Notes: generated by a model not told the origin, from the sequence alone. A stretch of 64,000 bases of DNA from an uncultured Alphaproteobacteria bacterium (GCA_947259105.1 CAMYKU010000003.1:1-64000), one strand, 5' to 3'; shown: positions 24,831 to 33,823, numbered from the stretch's first letter. Program-made: numbers and translations.

Positions 24831-26003
24831 ATGCTGGCCTTCGAGAAGGAAGAATATCTCGAGCGTATCGAGAACACGAAACTGCGGATGATGCAGTTCG
24901 GGCTCGACGTGCTGCTCGTCGCCGATCCCGCAAACATGAATTACCTGACCGGCTATGACGGCTGGTCCTTCTATACGCCCCAGGTGGTGGTAGTCGCGCT
25001 GGCGCAGGACGAGCCGATCTGCGTGGTGCGGGGCATCGACTTGAACGGCGCGAAGGTCACGACCTTCCTCGACGAGAGCAGCCTGATCGGATACCCGGAC
25101 GAGTACGTCCAGAACAAACGCATGCACCCGATGGATTTCGTCGCCGAGGTGCTGGAGGCGCGCGGCCTCGCGCGCGGGGCCATCGGGGTAGAGATGGATG
25201 CCTACTATTTCACCGCCGCCTGCGCCGAGGCGCTGCATCAGAGCCTGCCCAACGCGACCTTCAAGAACGCCTACACGCTGGTGAACTGGATACGGATGAT
25301 CAAGTCGCCGCAGGAGCTTGCATACATGCGGCAGGCGGCGCGAATCCTCGAGAAAGTGATGGCGGTGGCGATCGACGCGGTTACGCCGGGCACGCGCCAG
25401 TGCGACGCCGCGGCCGAGATCCTCGCCGCACAGGCCCGCGGAACGGCAGAGTTCGGGGGCGAATACACGGCCATCGTGCCGATGCTGCCGACCGGGATCG
25501 GGACCTCGACCCCGCACCTGACGTGGTCGGACAAACCCTTCGTCTCAGGCGAGGCGACGATCCTGGAGCTCGCCGGCTGCCGCATGCGGTATCACTGCCC
25601 GCAGGCGCGCACGGTCTTTCTCGGCACACCGCCAAAGAACCTGACCGATACCGCAAAGGTCGTCCTGGAGGGGCTGAACGCCGTCGTCGGGTCGGCGCGG
25701 CCCGGCCTGACCTGCGAGGAGGTCGAGGGCGTGTGGCGCGGCGTCATCGCCAAAGCCGGCATCGTCAAAGAGTCACGGATTGGCTATTCCTGCGGCCTGA
25801 ATTACCCGCCGGACTGGGGTGAGCACACGATCAGCCTGCGGCCCGGCGACAAGACCGTGCTGCAGCCCGACATGACGATCCACGTCATCCCCGGCATCTG
25901 GCAGGACGACTGGGGCATCGAGATCAGCGAGTGCATTCACCTTACCGAAAAGGGCGCCGAGCCGCTTGCCAGAACGCCGCGGGAACTGATCGTCAAGGCA
26001 TGA
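24831..26003 (+). CDS. doeA: Ectoine hydrolase-like M24 protein (DoeA/EutD type)
   Basis: The 390-residue protein begins 'MLAFEKEEYLERIENTK' and has 'DPANMNYLTGYDGWSFY', 'GVEMDAYYFTAA', 'LVNWIRMIKSPQE' and 'SYPPDWGE'-like 'NYPPDWGEHTISLRPGD'. This pattern is characteristic of ectoine hydrolase, which opens ectoine to N-acetyl-diaminobutyrate. As in that subfamily, the canonical M24 Asp ligands are not conserved ('ILELAGCRMRYHC'). The other ectoine genes (doeB, C, D, ectABC, transporter) are not in the window, so a related cyclic amidine or amide substrate is possible. Confidence 0.7.
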   Translation: MLAFEKEEYLERIENTKLRMMQFGLDVLLVADPANMNYLTGYDGWSFYTPQVVVVALAQDEPICVVRGIDLNGAKVTTFLDESSLIGYPDEYVQNKRMHPMDFVAEVLEARGLARGAIGVEMDAYYFTAACAEALHQSLPNATFKNAYTLVNWIRMIKSPQELAYMRQAARILEKVMAVAIDAVTPGTRQCDAAAEILAAQARGTAEFGGEYTAIVPMLPTGIGTSTPHLTWSDKPFVSGEATILELAGCRMRYHCPQARTVFLGTPPKNLTDTAKVVLEGLNAVVGSARPGLTCEEVEGVWRGVIAKAGIVKESRIGYSCGLNYPPDWGEHTISLRPGDKTVLQPDMTIHVIPGIWQDDWGIEISECIHLTEKGAEPLARTPRELIVKA

Positions 26004-26075
26004 TGCGGGAACGCGCAGCTGCGATCCGCGGTTCCGGTCCCGCGACAATGCCCCGAATTCAGAATGTAAGTCTGG

Positions 26076-26558
26076 TTACCGCGCGCCGCCCCGGTCCGAA
26101 ATCGGCTTTGCATAGGCCAGTTCCACGTCCCACGGGAAGAGGATCCAGGTGTCCTGGCTGACCTCGGTGATGAACGTGTCGACCAGGGGGCGTCCGGCGG
26201 GCTTCGCATAGATCGTGGCGAAATGCGCCTTGGGCAGCATGTCCCGCACGATCTTCGCGGTGGTCCCGGTGTCGACCAGATCGTCGACGATCAGCCAGCC
26301 TTCGCCGTCGCTGTCCAGACCCTTCAAAACCGTTGTCGCGCCCTGGTCCTTGTGGTCGTATGATGCGATGCAGACCGTATCCACCAGGCGGACGTCGAGT
26401 TCCCTGGCGACGATGGCTGCCGGGACGAGGCCGCCGCGGGTGATCGCGACGATTCCCTTGAACGGCCCCTGCTCGTGCAGACGCCAGGCCAGCGCCCGCG
26501 CATACCGGTGCAGTTCGTCCCACGAGACGGGAAATTCCATTTGTGCCGCATCGCTCAT
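26076..26558 (-). CDS. gpt: Xanthine(-guanine) phosphoribosyltransferase
   Basis: The 160-residue protein matches the compact Gpt family. '[15 protein letters not shown]' opens the fold, '[22 protein letters not shown]' is the pyrophosphate loop, and '[23 protein letters not shown]' is the PRPP-binding motif. '[10 protein letters not shown]' is a typical C-terminal end. It salvages xanthine and guanine to XMP/GMP at the inner face of the membrane. It is monocistronic and divergent from the protease gene. Confidence 0.92.
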   Translation of the reverse strand: MSDAAQMEFPVSWDELHRYARALAWRLHEQGPFKGIVAITRGGLVPAAIVARELDVRLVDTVCIASYDHKDQGATTVLKGLDSDGEGWLIVDDLVDTGTTAKIVRDMLPKAHFATIYAKPAGRPLVDTFITEVSQDTWILFPWDVELAYAKPISDRGGAR

Positions 26559-26733
26559 GGTCGGGTATCCTGTTTGCCGCGCGTTGTGTGCGTTCTAGCG
26601 GATACACCCTGCTGCGGCAACGGCGATGCGTGGCATCTGCGGCGTATTGGCGTTTTCTTAACGATTTCATGCACGTAATAGGTTCTGCAAGAGCTTAACG
26701 GATGGCGAGTCCGTGCCGTTTGAGGACACTGTT

Positions 26734-29031
26734 ATGACCAGACAAGGAATTCCGCAACGTCTGAAGATCGCCGCTTCAGCCAGCGCCTTGCTGGCGCTTG
26801 CAGGCTGCCTGAGCAGCAGCAACGACCCCCCGCCCCCTTTCGGGAACAACCTGCCCACTCCGGATCCGCTGGCAGGCGCCCAGCCTGCGACGAATTTCGA
26901 GACGGTGGAATTCTTCGCCAACTATGGCCTTGACCAGATCGGCGCGCAGGATGTTTACGCCAAAGGCGCTTATGGCGGCGGCGTTGTCGTCGCCGTGATC
27001 GATACCGGCATCGAAGCGACCCATAGCGACCTTGACGCCAATATTTCAGGAGACAGCATCGATATTGCCGGTGGCGGGACAAGCATCGGGAGCGGCGGGA
27101 CGATTGCCGATGACGACGGGCATGGCACGCATGTCGCGGGCACCATCGCGGCGGAGAAGAACGGCGTTGGAATGCACGGCGTCGCCTTCGACGCTACGAT
27201 TCTCGCGATCCGGGCCGACACGCCCAGCGCTCCCGGGAGTTTCACGGTCGCCGACGTCATCGCGGGGCTGGATTATGCAGCGGGGAAGGCCCACGTGATC
27301 AATTTGAGCCTCGGCGGACCGTCGCCGCTCGGCCCCGCCTTTGAACGGTCTTTGCGCAGCGCGATGAGCGCCGGCGCAATCGTTGTTGCCGCCACCGGCA
27401 ATGACGGCGTCACCCAACCGGGCTATCCGGCGATATATGCCGGTAACCCGCGCGTCAACGGCAGCGGCCAGTTGATTGCCGTGGGCGCGGTCGACAATAC
27501 CGGCACTATTGCCACCTTTTCGAACCAATGCGGCGTGGCCATGAATTTTTGCCTCGTTGCCCCTGGCGTTGATATCCTCTCAACCGTTCCCGGCAACGGT
27601 CTGGCGGTCTATTCCGGCACCTCGATGGCGACGCCCCATGTTTCCGGTGCGGCGGCGCTTCTGATCCAGGCCTGGCCGATGACGGCCCCGGGGGACATCG
27701 TGCAGATCTTGCTGACGACGGCGACCGATCTGGGGGCGCCGGGCGTCGATACAATCTACGGCCACGGGCTTCTGAACCTTGGCGCGGCGATCGCGCCGCT
27801 GGGGGTCCTGGCGATCCCGCTGACCGATTCGGCGACGGGCGAGACCGTAATGCTGGCAGGCACGGTGCTGTCGCTGGGCCCGGCGTTCGGTGACGCGCTG
27901 GGTGGTTCGAGGCTTCTCGGAGAGGCGTTCGCGCTGGATGACTACGACCGCAACTATGCGGCCGGGCTCGACGGGCATGTCATCCGCGCGGAACGGAGCT
28001 TTGGCCTTCAGGCCTTGATGAGCGGCGGCGGCATCGAGTCGATCGAGTCCGCCCTGCCGAACGGCGCGACGGTGTCCATGGGCGTGACCGACCGGGACAC
28101 GACTGACTCCGCCGCGCGCTGGACCGGCATGGCGGCCGACGTCGCGCCGGAGCGGCAACTGCGCGGTATGAACCTCTCGGTGGCGGGGAGCGATGGTACC
28201 GCCTACCGTTTCGGATACGGCATAACGCCGGAACAGCACCTTCCCGGTACGGCGGCCGCCGCCGCCGCAAGCCTGTTCTGGATGCCGGGCGACCTGCTCG
28301 GCCCGCAGCATGCGCTGGTCGGTGCGGGCGCGGCGTTCTCGGCCAGCCGGGAGGTCGGCGGGGGCAATGTGATTACCCTGGGCCTGGTCGAAGAAGGCGG
28401 TGCGCAGGACGGTGCGGCTGGCGACGCGCGGATCGGAGAGATCGTATTTGCCCACCGGTTCGCGGGCGGCGCCGTCCTGACGGCGGGATTCTCCAGCGTG
28501 GACGAGCAGAGCGGCTTCCTGGGCAGCGAGGCCGGCGGCGGCCTCGCTGTCGAAGGGGCCGATAGCCGGTTCTACGTGTTGGGCGGCCGCGTTCCCCTCG
28601 GCGCCGGCGTGGAACTTCTGGGCAGCTACACGCTGGGCCAGACCGACATGACGGCGGATGGAACCAGCCTCCTGAGCGACTGGAGCGGTGCCCGTGCAGA
28701 CGCGTTCGGGGTTGGCATCGTCAAGCGCGACATTTTCGGCACCAACGGCCGGATCGGGTTCCTGGCAGGGCAGCCGCTTCGCGTGAACGCGGCTTCGGCC
28801 AGGCTGACCGTGCCGGTCGACTACCAGATCGACAAGACGGTGGTGCAGGGGTCGGAGCGCGTCTCGCTGGTCCCGACCGGCCGCGAGATCGACCTGCAAC
28901 TGGCCTATGACACGTCTGTCGGTGCACGAGGCAGTGTCTCCGGCTGGCTGATGATGCAGGTGGAGCCGGGCCACGACGCGGATGCGGCGCCGGCATATGG
29001 CGTCGGGCTGCGTTTCAAGACCGCGTTCTGA
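26734..29031 (+). CDS. Subtilisin-family autotransporter serine protease with lipobox
   Basis: The protein is 765 residues from the ATG at 26734. Its signal peptide has lipobox 'ALAGC' (Cys25) and a Pro-rich linker. A peptidase S8 domain (about 75-370) has the triad Asp90 ('AVIDTG'), His130 ('GHGTHVAG') and Ser297 ('SGTSMATPHVSG'). The second half is rich in Gly and alternating strands and ends 'YGVGLRFKTAF', with a C-terminal Phe as in outer-membrane beta-barrels, so it is a type V autotransporter. The passenger should be surface-exposed or released. No partner gene is nearby. Confidence 0.88.
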   Translation: MTRQGIPQRLKIAASASALLALAGCLSSSNDPPPPFGNNLPTPDPLAGAQPATNFETVEFFANYGLDQIGAQDVYAKGAYGGGVVVAVIDTGIEATHSDLDANISGDSIDIAGGGTSIGSGGTIADDDGHGTHVAGTIAAEKNGVGMHGVAFDATILAIRADTPSAPGSFTVADVIAGLDYAAGKAHVINLSLGGPSPLGPAFERSLRSAMSAGAIVVAATGNDGVTQPGYPAIYAGNPRVNGSGQLIAVGAVDNTGTIATFSNQCGVAMNFCLVAPGVDILSTVPGNGLAVYSGTSMATPHVSGAAALLIQAWPMTAPGDIVQILLTTATDLGAPGVDTIYGHGLLNLGAAIAPLGVLAIPLTDSATGETVMLAGTVLSLGPAFGDALGGSRLLGEAFALDDYDRNYAAGLDGHVIRAERSFGLQALMSGGGIESIESALPNGATVSMGVTDRDTTDSAARWTGMAADVAPERQLRGMNLSVAGSDGTAYRFGYGITPEQHLPGTAAAAAASLFWMPGDLLGPQHALVGAGAAFSASREVGGGNVITLGLVEEGGAQDGAAGDARIGEIVFAHRFAGGAVLTAGFSSVDEQSGFLGSEAGGGLAVEGADSRFYVLGGRVPLGAGVELLGSYTLGQTDMTADGTSLLSDWSGARADAFGVGIVKRDIFGTNGRIGFLAGQPLRVNAASARLTVPVDYQIDKTVVQGSERVSLVPTGREIDLQLAYDTSVGARGSVSGWLMMQVEPGHDADAAPAYGVGLRFKTAF

Positions 29032-29276
29032 GGACACCGATCGTCCGCCGGGCCGGCGCTGCACGAAGCGGCGAACGGCCCGGGTTGCATGCCGACGGCG
29101 CGGATCGATCAACGGGATGTGATGGTTCGCCGAAGCGCGCAGCTTGACTTCCAAATTCGATTATTACAATCTTCTAATGAAATAGCGCGCCAAGATACCG
29201 GGCATTCCGGCGGCGCCCCGGGTTCCGACCGCATGCGTGGTGCGCGGGGGACCAACTGGAAGAAGGAAACGCGACG
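29032..29276. other. Intergenic leader before the DsrE-like/TusA pair
   Basis: About 245 bp between the protease and the DsrE-like gene. It contains an AT-rich patch (about 29150-29185, TCGATTATTACAATCTTC) likely to hold the promoter, and GAAGGAAACG before the ATG at 29277 as ribosome-binding site. No terminator hairpin is obvious. Confidence 0.4.
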
Positions 29277-29771
29277 ATGTCGGAACAAAACAACGCCAAG
29301 AGCATGTCGATCATCGTGACCAAGGGTTCGCTCGACTGGGCCTACCCGCCGTTCATTCTCGGTACGACGGCTGCCGCAATGGGCATGGACGTGACGATGT
29401 TCTTCACATTTTACGGTCTCGCCCTGTTGAAGAAGAAGCTCGACCTGCAGATCACGCCGCTGGGCAATGCCGCCATGGAAATGCCGATGATGGGCGGCCA
29501 TATGACGATGCCGAACGTGATGGCCATGGTGCCCGGCGTCGACCGGGCCGCGACCGTCATGATGAAGAACCTTATCAAGAAGAAGGGCGTGGCGTCGATC
29601 GAAGACCTGCGCGAGGCCGCCGTGGAGTCGGACATCCGCATGATTGCCTGCCAGATGACGCTGGACCTGTTCGAGTACAGGCGCGAGGACCTGATCGAGG
29701 GTCACGAACTGGGCGGTGCCGCGACCTACATCGAAGGGGCGACCAAATCCGATATCAACCTGTTCATCTGA
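29277..29771 (+). CDS. DsrE/DsrF/DrsH-like (DsrE2-type) sulfur-carrier family protein
   Basis: The 164-residue protein has 'SIIVTKGSLDWAYPPFILGTTAAAMGMDVTMFFTFYGLALLKK', the DsrE2/peroxiredoxin-family entry, and a Met-rich segment (about residues 62-85). A conserved Cys occurs in 'IRMIACQMTLDLF', where DsrE-type proteins bind persulfide. The tusA gene follows 55 nt later, a common pairing in sulfur trafficking and oxidation. It probably accepts or passes sulfane sulfur in the cytosol or at the membrane. Confidence 0.85.
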   Translation: MSEQNNAKSMSIIVTKGSLDWAYPPFILGTTAAAMGMDVTMFFTFYGLALLKKKLDLQITPLGNAAMEMPMMGGHMTMPNVMAMVPGVDRAATVMMKNLIKKKGVASIEDLREAAVESDIRMIACQMTLDLFEYRREDLIEGHELGGAATYIEGATKSDINLFI

Positions 29772-29826
29772 GGCGGCAAGGGGCAGCCTCTCGAGACGCG
29801 ACGCAATCAGGAAGGAGAGATTTGAA

Positions 29827-30054
29827 ATGGCCGATCAGGTGCTCGACGCGAAGGGGCTGAACTGTCCCTTGCCAATCCTCAAGGCGAAGAAGGCATTGAA
29901 GGACGTGCCCGCCGGAGGCACGCTGGAGATCCAATCGACGGATCCGGGTTCAGTCGCGGATTTTGAGGCATTTTGCCGCACGACCGGGAACGAACTTCTG
30001 GAGTCGAAGACCGAAGACGGCGTTTACGTCTTCCTCGTAAAACACACGGCCTGA
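29827..30054 (+). CDS. tusA: TusA-family sulfurtransferase
   Basis: The protein is 75 residues from the ATG at 29827, preceded by GGAAGGAGAG. The defining 'LDAKGLNCPLPILKAKKAL' motif with the CPxP cysteine is at residues 7-25, and 'TDPGSVADFEAFCRTTGN' follows. TusA carries persulfide for thiouridine, molybdopterin or sulfur-oxidation pathways. Paired with a DsrE-like gene, a general sulfur-relay role is more likely than tRNA modification alone. A hairpin terminator follows at 30096. Confidence 0.92.
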   Translation: MADQVLDAKGLNCPLPILKAKKALKDVPAGGTLEIQSTDPGSVADFEAFCRTTGNELLESKTEDGVYVFLVKHTA

Positions 30055-30095
30055 CTGGCTTACGGACACGGCTGCAGACCTGACAGGATGCCGGT

Positions 30096-30130
30096 CGGCC
30101 CGGGGCGTTTTCGCTCCGGGCCGATTTCGT
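30096..30130 (+). terminator. Rho-independent terminator after tusA
   Basis: Stem arms CGGCCCGG and CCGGGCCG enclose a loop containing GCGTTTTCGCT, followed by ATTTCGTTGT. It ends the DsrE-like/tusA transcript. Confidence 0.65.
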
Positions 30131-30613
30131 TGTGCGCGGAGCATTTCAGGTATTTTAAAAGAAAACCATAATATAAATGTGGTTTATGGCCGCCACGCCT
30201 GCCCGACAAAGAGAAAGAAATTCGTCTAGGAAATAATAGACATGAAGAAGCAGAATTCAGAATTTGTAAATTTCTACGAAGATCAATTCGGCCTTAATAC
30301 GAATTCTGTATTTAAGAATATAAATGTGTGTATTGCGACAATGATGATGGAATTATATTTAGGGGCGTGCATTTGGTTTCGCACGTAACTAGCTGGAGTT
30401 TACCGATAAACCACAGAATATCTTTTGCACAATACATTAGATGATGTTAATTTAGAGTTCGATAACAAAGTGCATTCGCATTCGATGGTGGACGCAAACC
30501 AGGACAGGGGGGTGCGTCTGGTGCTTCCGTCGGTAAGCCAGGGCAGAGGGCCGTGGGCGGGAACTCCGGGGCAATTCAACTTGGCAACCCGCTCTTCATT
30601 CTCAGGAGGGAAC
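30131..30613. other. AT-rich intergenic island before the FadL-type porin
   Basis: Nearly 500 bp, the first 300 of which are markedly AT-rich compared with the rest of the window. It contains a 48-codon ORF (30242-30388). Further runs such as AATATAAATGTG and ATACATTAGATGATGTTAATTTAG could supply promoters for the porin gene. The track's 30425 start for the porin is only the open frame in this leader; the coding start is at 30614. No tRNA or mobile-element feature seen. Confidence 0.5.
30242..30388 (+). CDS. Possible small AT-rich ORF (48 aa)
   Basis: The ORF runs ATG to TAA without interruption: MKKQNSEFVNFYEDQFGLN, then a C-terminal hydrophobic stretch with three Met and two Cys residues ('NVCIATMMMELYLGACIWF'). 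AGGAAA lies about 12 nt before the ATG, a little far for a ribosome-binding site. It is too short for the ORF track. Long ORFs arise less by chance in AT-rich DNA, which favours it slightly, but no family is recognised. Confidence 0.3.
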   Translation: MKKQNSEFVNFYEDQFGLNTNSVFKNINVCIATMMMELYLGACIWFRT

Positions 30614-31840
30614 ATGAAAAAGGCACTGTACAGCTGCGCGGCGGGAGTGACTGCCGCCGCGGTTCTCGCTTCCGCGCCGGCGCAGGCGACGGAGGGGTAT
30701 TTTTCGCATGGTCTCGGCGCCGTGAACAAGTCGTTGGCCGGGGCCGGCGTGGCGACCGGCTTCGACCCCATGTCGCAGGCGACCAACCCCGCGGCGCTGA
30801 CCCAGGTCGACCCGCAGTTCACGATTGATTTCTCGCTGTTCAGCCCGGTCCGTGAGGCGGACGTGGCAGGCAACAACGTCTTCCCTGGCATCCACGAGAG
30901 CGACAACGAGTACTTCCTGATCCCGTCGATGGCCGGTGCATACGAGATCGATGCGGTATCGTCCTGGGGCTGGGCGATCTACGGCAATGGCGGCATGAAC
31001 ACCACCTATCCGCCCATCGGCCCGTTCGGCAGTACCGCCAAGACCGGTGTCGATCTGTCCCAGCTGTTCTTCCAGGGCACCTACGCGCGCGACGTCGGCG
31101 GCGGGGTCTCGATCGGTATCGGGCCGATCCTTGCGGCACAGCGATTCAAGGCTTACGGCATCAGCGCATTCGGCCCGTTTTCCTCGGATGATACCAAGCT
31201 GAGCAATAACGGCTATGACTGGGCCTACGGACTCGGCGGCCGGTTCGGCCTGCAGTGGGAGATCGTGCCCGCCCTCCGCTTCGGCGCCTCCTACCAAATG
31301 CGCACCTATATGACCGAGTTCGACAAGTACAAGGGGCTGTTCGCCGAACAGGGCGATTTCGACATCCCGCCGGCGCTGCAGGCCGGGTTCGCCTGGGAGG
31401 CGACGCCTGGCGTCGTCCTGCTCGCCGACTGGAAGCGCATCTGGTACAGCGACGTGGAGTCGGTCGGCAATCCTTTTGCATCGCCGGGGCAGCTCGGCGA
31501 CGACGGCGGGCCGGGATTCGGCTGGGAGGATATCGACGCCTTCAAGTTCGGCGTGCAGTGGCAGACGACCCCGACGATCGCGTTGCGCGCCGGGTTCGCC
31601 ATCAACGACAATCCGATTACGTCGTCCGAGGTTCTGTTCAACGTGCTTGCGCCGGGCGTGCAGGAACAGCACTACGCCGCCGGCCTCACCTGGCAGCACA
31701 CCCCCACCAGCGCGTTCAATTTCGGCGCCATGTATTCGCCGAGCACCAGCGTCACCGGGCCAAATCCCTTTGGTGGCGGCGACATAAAGATCGAAATGTA
31801 TCAGTGGGAGCTCACGGCCGGCTGGACGTGGACCTTCTGA
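30614..31840 (+). CDS. FadL/OMPP1/TodX-family outer-membrane transporter
   Basis: The protein is 408 residues from the ATG at 30614, with AGGAGGG directly upstream. A Sec signal peptide ends at 'APAQATEGYF'. The mature N-terminus 'GYFSHGLGAVNKSLAGAGVATGFDPMSQATNPAAL' is the FadL-family hatch motif (the NPA sequence), and the C-terminus 'WELTAGWTWTF' ends in an aromatic, as beta-barrels do. It lets hydrophobic compounds (fatty acids, aromatics) cross the outer membrane. Monocistronic with its own terminator. Confidence 0.9.
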   Translation: MKKALYSCAAGVTAAAVLASAPAQATEGYFSHGLGAVNKSLAGAGVATGFDPMSQATNPAALTQVDPQFTIDFSLFSPVREADVAGNNVFPGIHESDNEYFLIPSMAGAYEIDAVSSWGWAIYGNGGMNTTYPPIGPFGSTAKTGVDLSQLFFQGTYARDVGGGVSIGIGPILAAQRFKAYGISAFGPFSSDDTKLSNNGYDWAYGLGGRFGLQWEIVPALRFGASYQMRTYMTEFDKYKGLFAEQGDFDIPPALQAGFAWEATPGVVLLADWKRIWYSDVESVGNPFASPGQLGDDGGPGFGWEDIDAFKFGVQWQTTPTIALRAGFAINDNPITSSEVLFNVLAPGVQEQHYAAGLTWQHTPTSAFNFGAMYSPSTSVTGPNPFGGGDIKIEMYQWELTAGWTWTF

Positions 31841-31863
31841 CGGGAATATCTGTGATCCCGCGG

Positions 31864-31897
31864 AAAGGGCCGGGTGGCAACACCCGGCCCTTTTCCT
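31864..31897 (+). terminator. Rho-independent terminator after the FadL-type gene
   Basis: Near-perfect stem AAAGGGCCGGGTG / CACCCGGCCCTTT with a GCAA tetraloop, followed by TCCTTTG. It is one of the clearest terminators in the window. Confidence 0.9.
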
Positions 31898-32066
31898 TTG
31901 TCTGCGCTGCAGGCGCCGTCAAGGGCGCGAGCCCGTGACATTTGAAACAATGTCGGCACGGGATCGCAAAAAAAGATTCGCAGGCCAGGGATTGATTCGG
32001 GGTGGCTGCGGCGTTTCCTCTTCAACAACGAATAATAAATTGTGTTTGTCACGTCGGGAGGAGACG

Positions 32067-32441
32067 GTGCGAAAGATCAAGATCACGATCGGACCGGTCG
32101 AGTTGCACGCGAAGCTGCTCGATACGCCCGCCGGGAACGCGATATTCGGTTCGCTGCCGTTCCTGTCGATGGCGCGGGTCGCGGACAGCGCGGTGACGTT
32201 TTCCGCGCCCGGCCTTGTGCCGGCGCATTCGGGGCCGCCGGCCATGGGCCGGCCCGGGGATTTCGTCCTCTGCGGCCGGAGCGGGACCTGCGGCATCGAT
32301 TTCGGGAACCTGCCGTTTACTCGCATCAGGCGCCGCGGGCCGCGCCGCTCGGGCGACGTCTGGGCACGTGCGATGGGCGACATTGCGGCGCTGAAACATG
32401 TCATCGACGGCGACCGTGTGGCGGTGCAGGGCGTCGACTGA
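32067..32441 (+). CDS. Cyclophilin-like fold protein
   Basis: The protein is 124 residues from the GTG at 32067, chosen because GGGAGGAG lies 5-10 nt upstream and the homologous core starts there ('VRKIKITIGPVELHAKLLDTPAGNAIFGSLPF'). The pattern fits the small TM1367-like cyclophilin-like domain proteins, whose function is unknown. 'GDFVLCGRSGTCGIDFGNLPFTRI' is less typical of the core. The C-terminus carries an Arg-rich stretch. It has no close operon partner. Confidence 0.6.
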   Translation: MRKIKITIGPVELHAKLLDTPAGNAIFGSLPFLSMARVADSAVTFSAPGLVPAHSGPPAMGRPGDFVLCGRSGTCGIDFGNLPFTRIRRRGPRRSGDVWARAMGDIAALKHVIDGDRVAVQGVD

Positions 32442-32771
32442 GCCGACCCGACAGAGTCCCGCCGCCAGAGTGTTATCCCGTTAAGTTCGCGCCGCACCGC
32501 CGGCCCGCCTGTTTCCCTCCGCTTTTGCCTGCAGCAGTTTGAGTGCAACCATGGCCGGCCCCGGGATTTGGTTCGCCCGCGGCCCCGCATTGCCCCGATC
32601 TGGGAGAGCCATTGCGGGTACGAGGGAATTATCACCGACCAAAGCAGATAGTGCGATACCCTGAATCACTCTGCCTGTGAAGCGTCGCCGACACCGAAAA
32701 TCCGTTGGCGGGATCGGCGCCCGTGTTGTATATTAGAGATATCTAATTATTTCCATATCAGGAGGACACCG
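32442..32771. promoter_or_regulatory. Leader and probable promoter of the OsmC gene
   Basis: The 330-bp gap holds no supported gene. The last 50 bp are AT-rich (GTTGTATATTAGAGATATCT) and contain the partial palindrome TTAGAGATATCTAA at 32733-32746, just before a CAGGAGG ribosome-binding site. This is the likely promoter/operator of the OsmC-type gene. The regulator is unknown. Confidence 0.45.
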
Positions 32772-33197
32772 ATGGCAACGATGGCACGCGTGAAATGGAT
32801 CGAAGGGTCCCGTTTCGTTGGCGAGTCGCAAAGCGGCCATGCCGTTGTCATGCAGGGCCTTCCCGGAGAGGGGGAACCGTCCGTGGGCATCCGCCCGATG
32901 GAGATGCTGCTGCTCGGCATGGGCGGCTGCACGTCGATCGATGTCGTGATGATCCTGCAGAAGGCGCGCGAAAAGGTGACCGACGTCGTCGTCGAGATCG
33001 AGGGCGAGCGCGCCGACAACGTGCCGAAGGTCTACGAGCGCATTCACGCGCACTACGTCGTTACCGGGCACGGCCTCAAGTCATCGGCGGTCGAACGCGC
33101 GATCAAGCTGTCGGCGGAAAAATACTGTTCGGCGACGATCATGCTGGCCGCGACCGCCACCGTCACGCACGATTTCGAGATCGTCGAGGCGGAGTAA
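32772..33197 (+). CDS. OsmC/Ohr-family redox protein (YhfA-like)
   Basis: The 141-residue protein has the two reactive-site cysteines of the OsmC family: 'LLGMGGCTSIDVVMIL' (about residue 57) and 'SAEKYCSATIMLA' (about residue 119). The 'GIRPMEMLL' strand and Glu/Arg pattern agree with the YhfA-like branch. Members reduce organic hydroperoxides or act in thiol homeostasis. It is monocistronic, with a strong ribosome-binding site (CAGGAGG). Confidence 0.9.
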   Translation: MATMARVKWIEGSRFVGESQSGHAVVMQGLPGEGEPSVGIRPMEMLLLGMGGCTSIDVVMILQKAREKVTDVVVEIEGERADNVPKVYERIHAHYVVTGHGLKSSAVERAIKLSAEKYCSATIMLAATATVTHDFEIVEAE

Positions 33198-33202
33198 GGC
33201 CG

Positions 33203-33823
33203 TCATTCGCCGGGCAGATAACGGAAATGCCCGCTGATCGGATAGTCGAACAGCATGTCCTCCAGTTGCGGGCCGCGGCCTATGTTATGGGCGATCAGCG
33301 GCCGCCTGCCGTCCCATGAGCGCCGGTCGGTGACGACGCCGATATGCGGCAGGTTGCCGGGCAGGCGCCAGGTGACGAGGTGTCCCGGCGCATAATCGTC
33401 CGGGTCCCGGGTGACCGGAAACGACTGGCCGTGCCGCGTGAAGAAGGTTTCCAGGTTCGGTACCCGCCGGTGGTCGATATTGCGGTCCGGCCGCTCGAGG
33501 CCCCAGATCTTCGGGTATGCGGCGAAACCCCGCGTCATATCCTCATGGACCTCCTTTTGAAGGTCGATGCCGAGTCCCGACCGGTAGGCGCGGATCACCA
33601 CATCTGTGCACACGCCGATATCGTCGGGCACGTCGCCGCCGGGATAGGCCAGCGTCCGATAGGAGCCATCATAGGTGACCCGGTGCCCGGCGCGTTCGAT
33701 CGCGGCCTCGACCAGCCTTTGGGCAGCCGGCAGCGATTGCTGCTGGGTCCATGCGGCGCGTGGCGCAAACGTGAGGCACGCCAGCAGCAGCACGGCTCCG
33801 CCCACCCGAATTCCCGCAGCCAT
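33203..33823 (-). CDS. DUF1287 periplasmic protein (YijF type)
   Basis: The protein is 206 residues from the ATG at 33823, selected because GGAGGAACC precedes it; an ATG 12 nt upstream has no such site. A signal peptide ends near 'APRAAWTQQQS'. DUF1287 features are 'YDGSYRTLAYPGGDVPDDIGVCTDVVIRAYRS', 'HVG'-like 'PHIGVVTD' and 'IAHNIGRGPQLED', giving a Cys/His/Asn-type arrangement reminiscent of NlpC/P60 cysteine hydrolases of the cell wall. Activity has not been established for the family. Confidence 0.85.
   Translation of the reverse strand: MAAGIRVGGAVLLLACLTFAPRAAWTQQQSLPAAQRLVEAAIERAGHRVTYDGSYRTLAYPGGDVPDDIGVCTDVVIRAYRSGLGIDLQKEVHEDMTRGFAAYPKIWGLERPDRNIDHRRVPNLETFFTRHGQSFPVTRDPDDYAPGHLVTWRLPGNLPHIGVVTDRRSWDGRRPLIAHNIGRGPQLEDMLFDYPISGHFRYLPGE

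Noticed and set aside
29716-30054. Longer tusA frame beginning at 29716
   Set aside because: The first 37 codons overlap the DsrE-like gene and lack homology; the ATG at 29827 has a good ribosome-binding site and opens the TusA domain.
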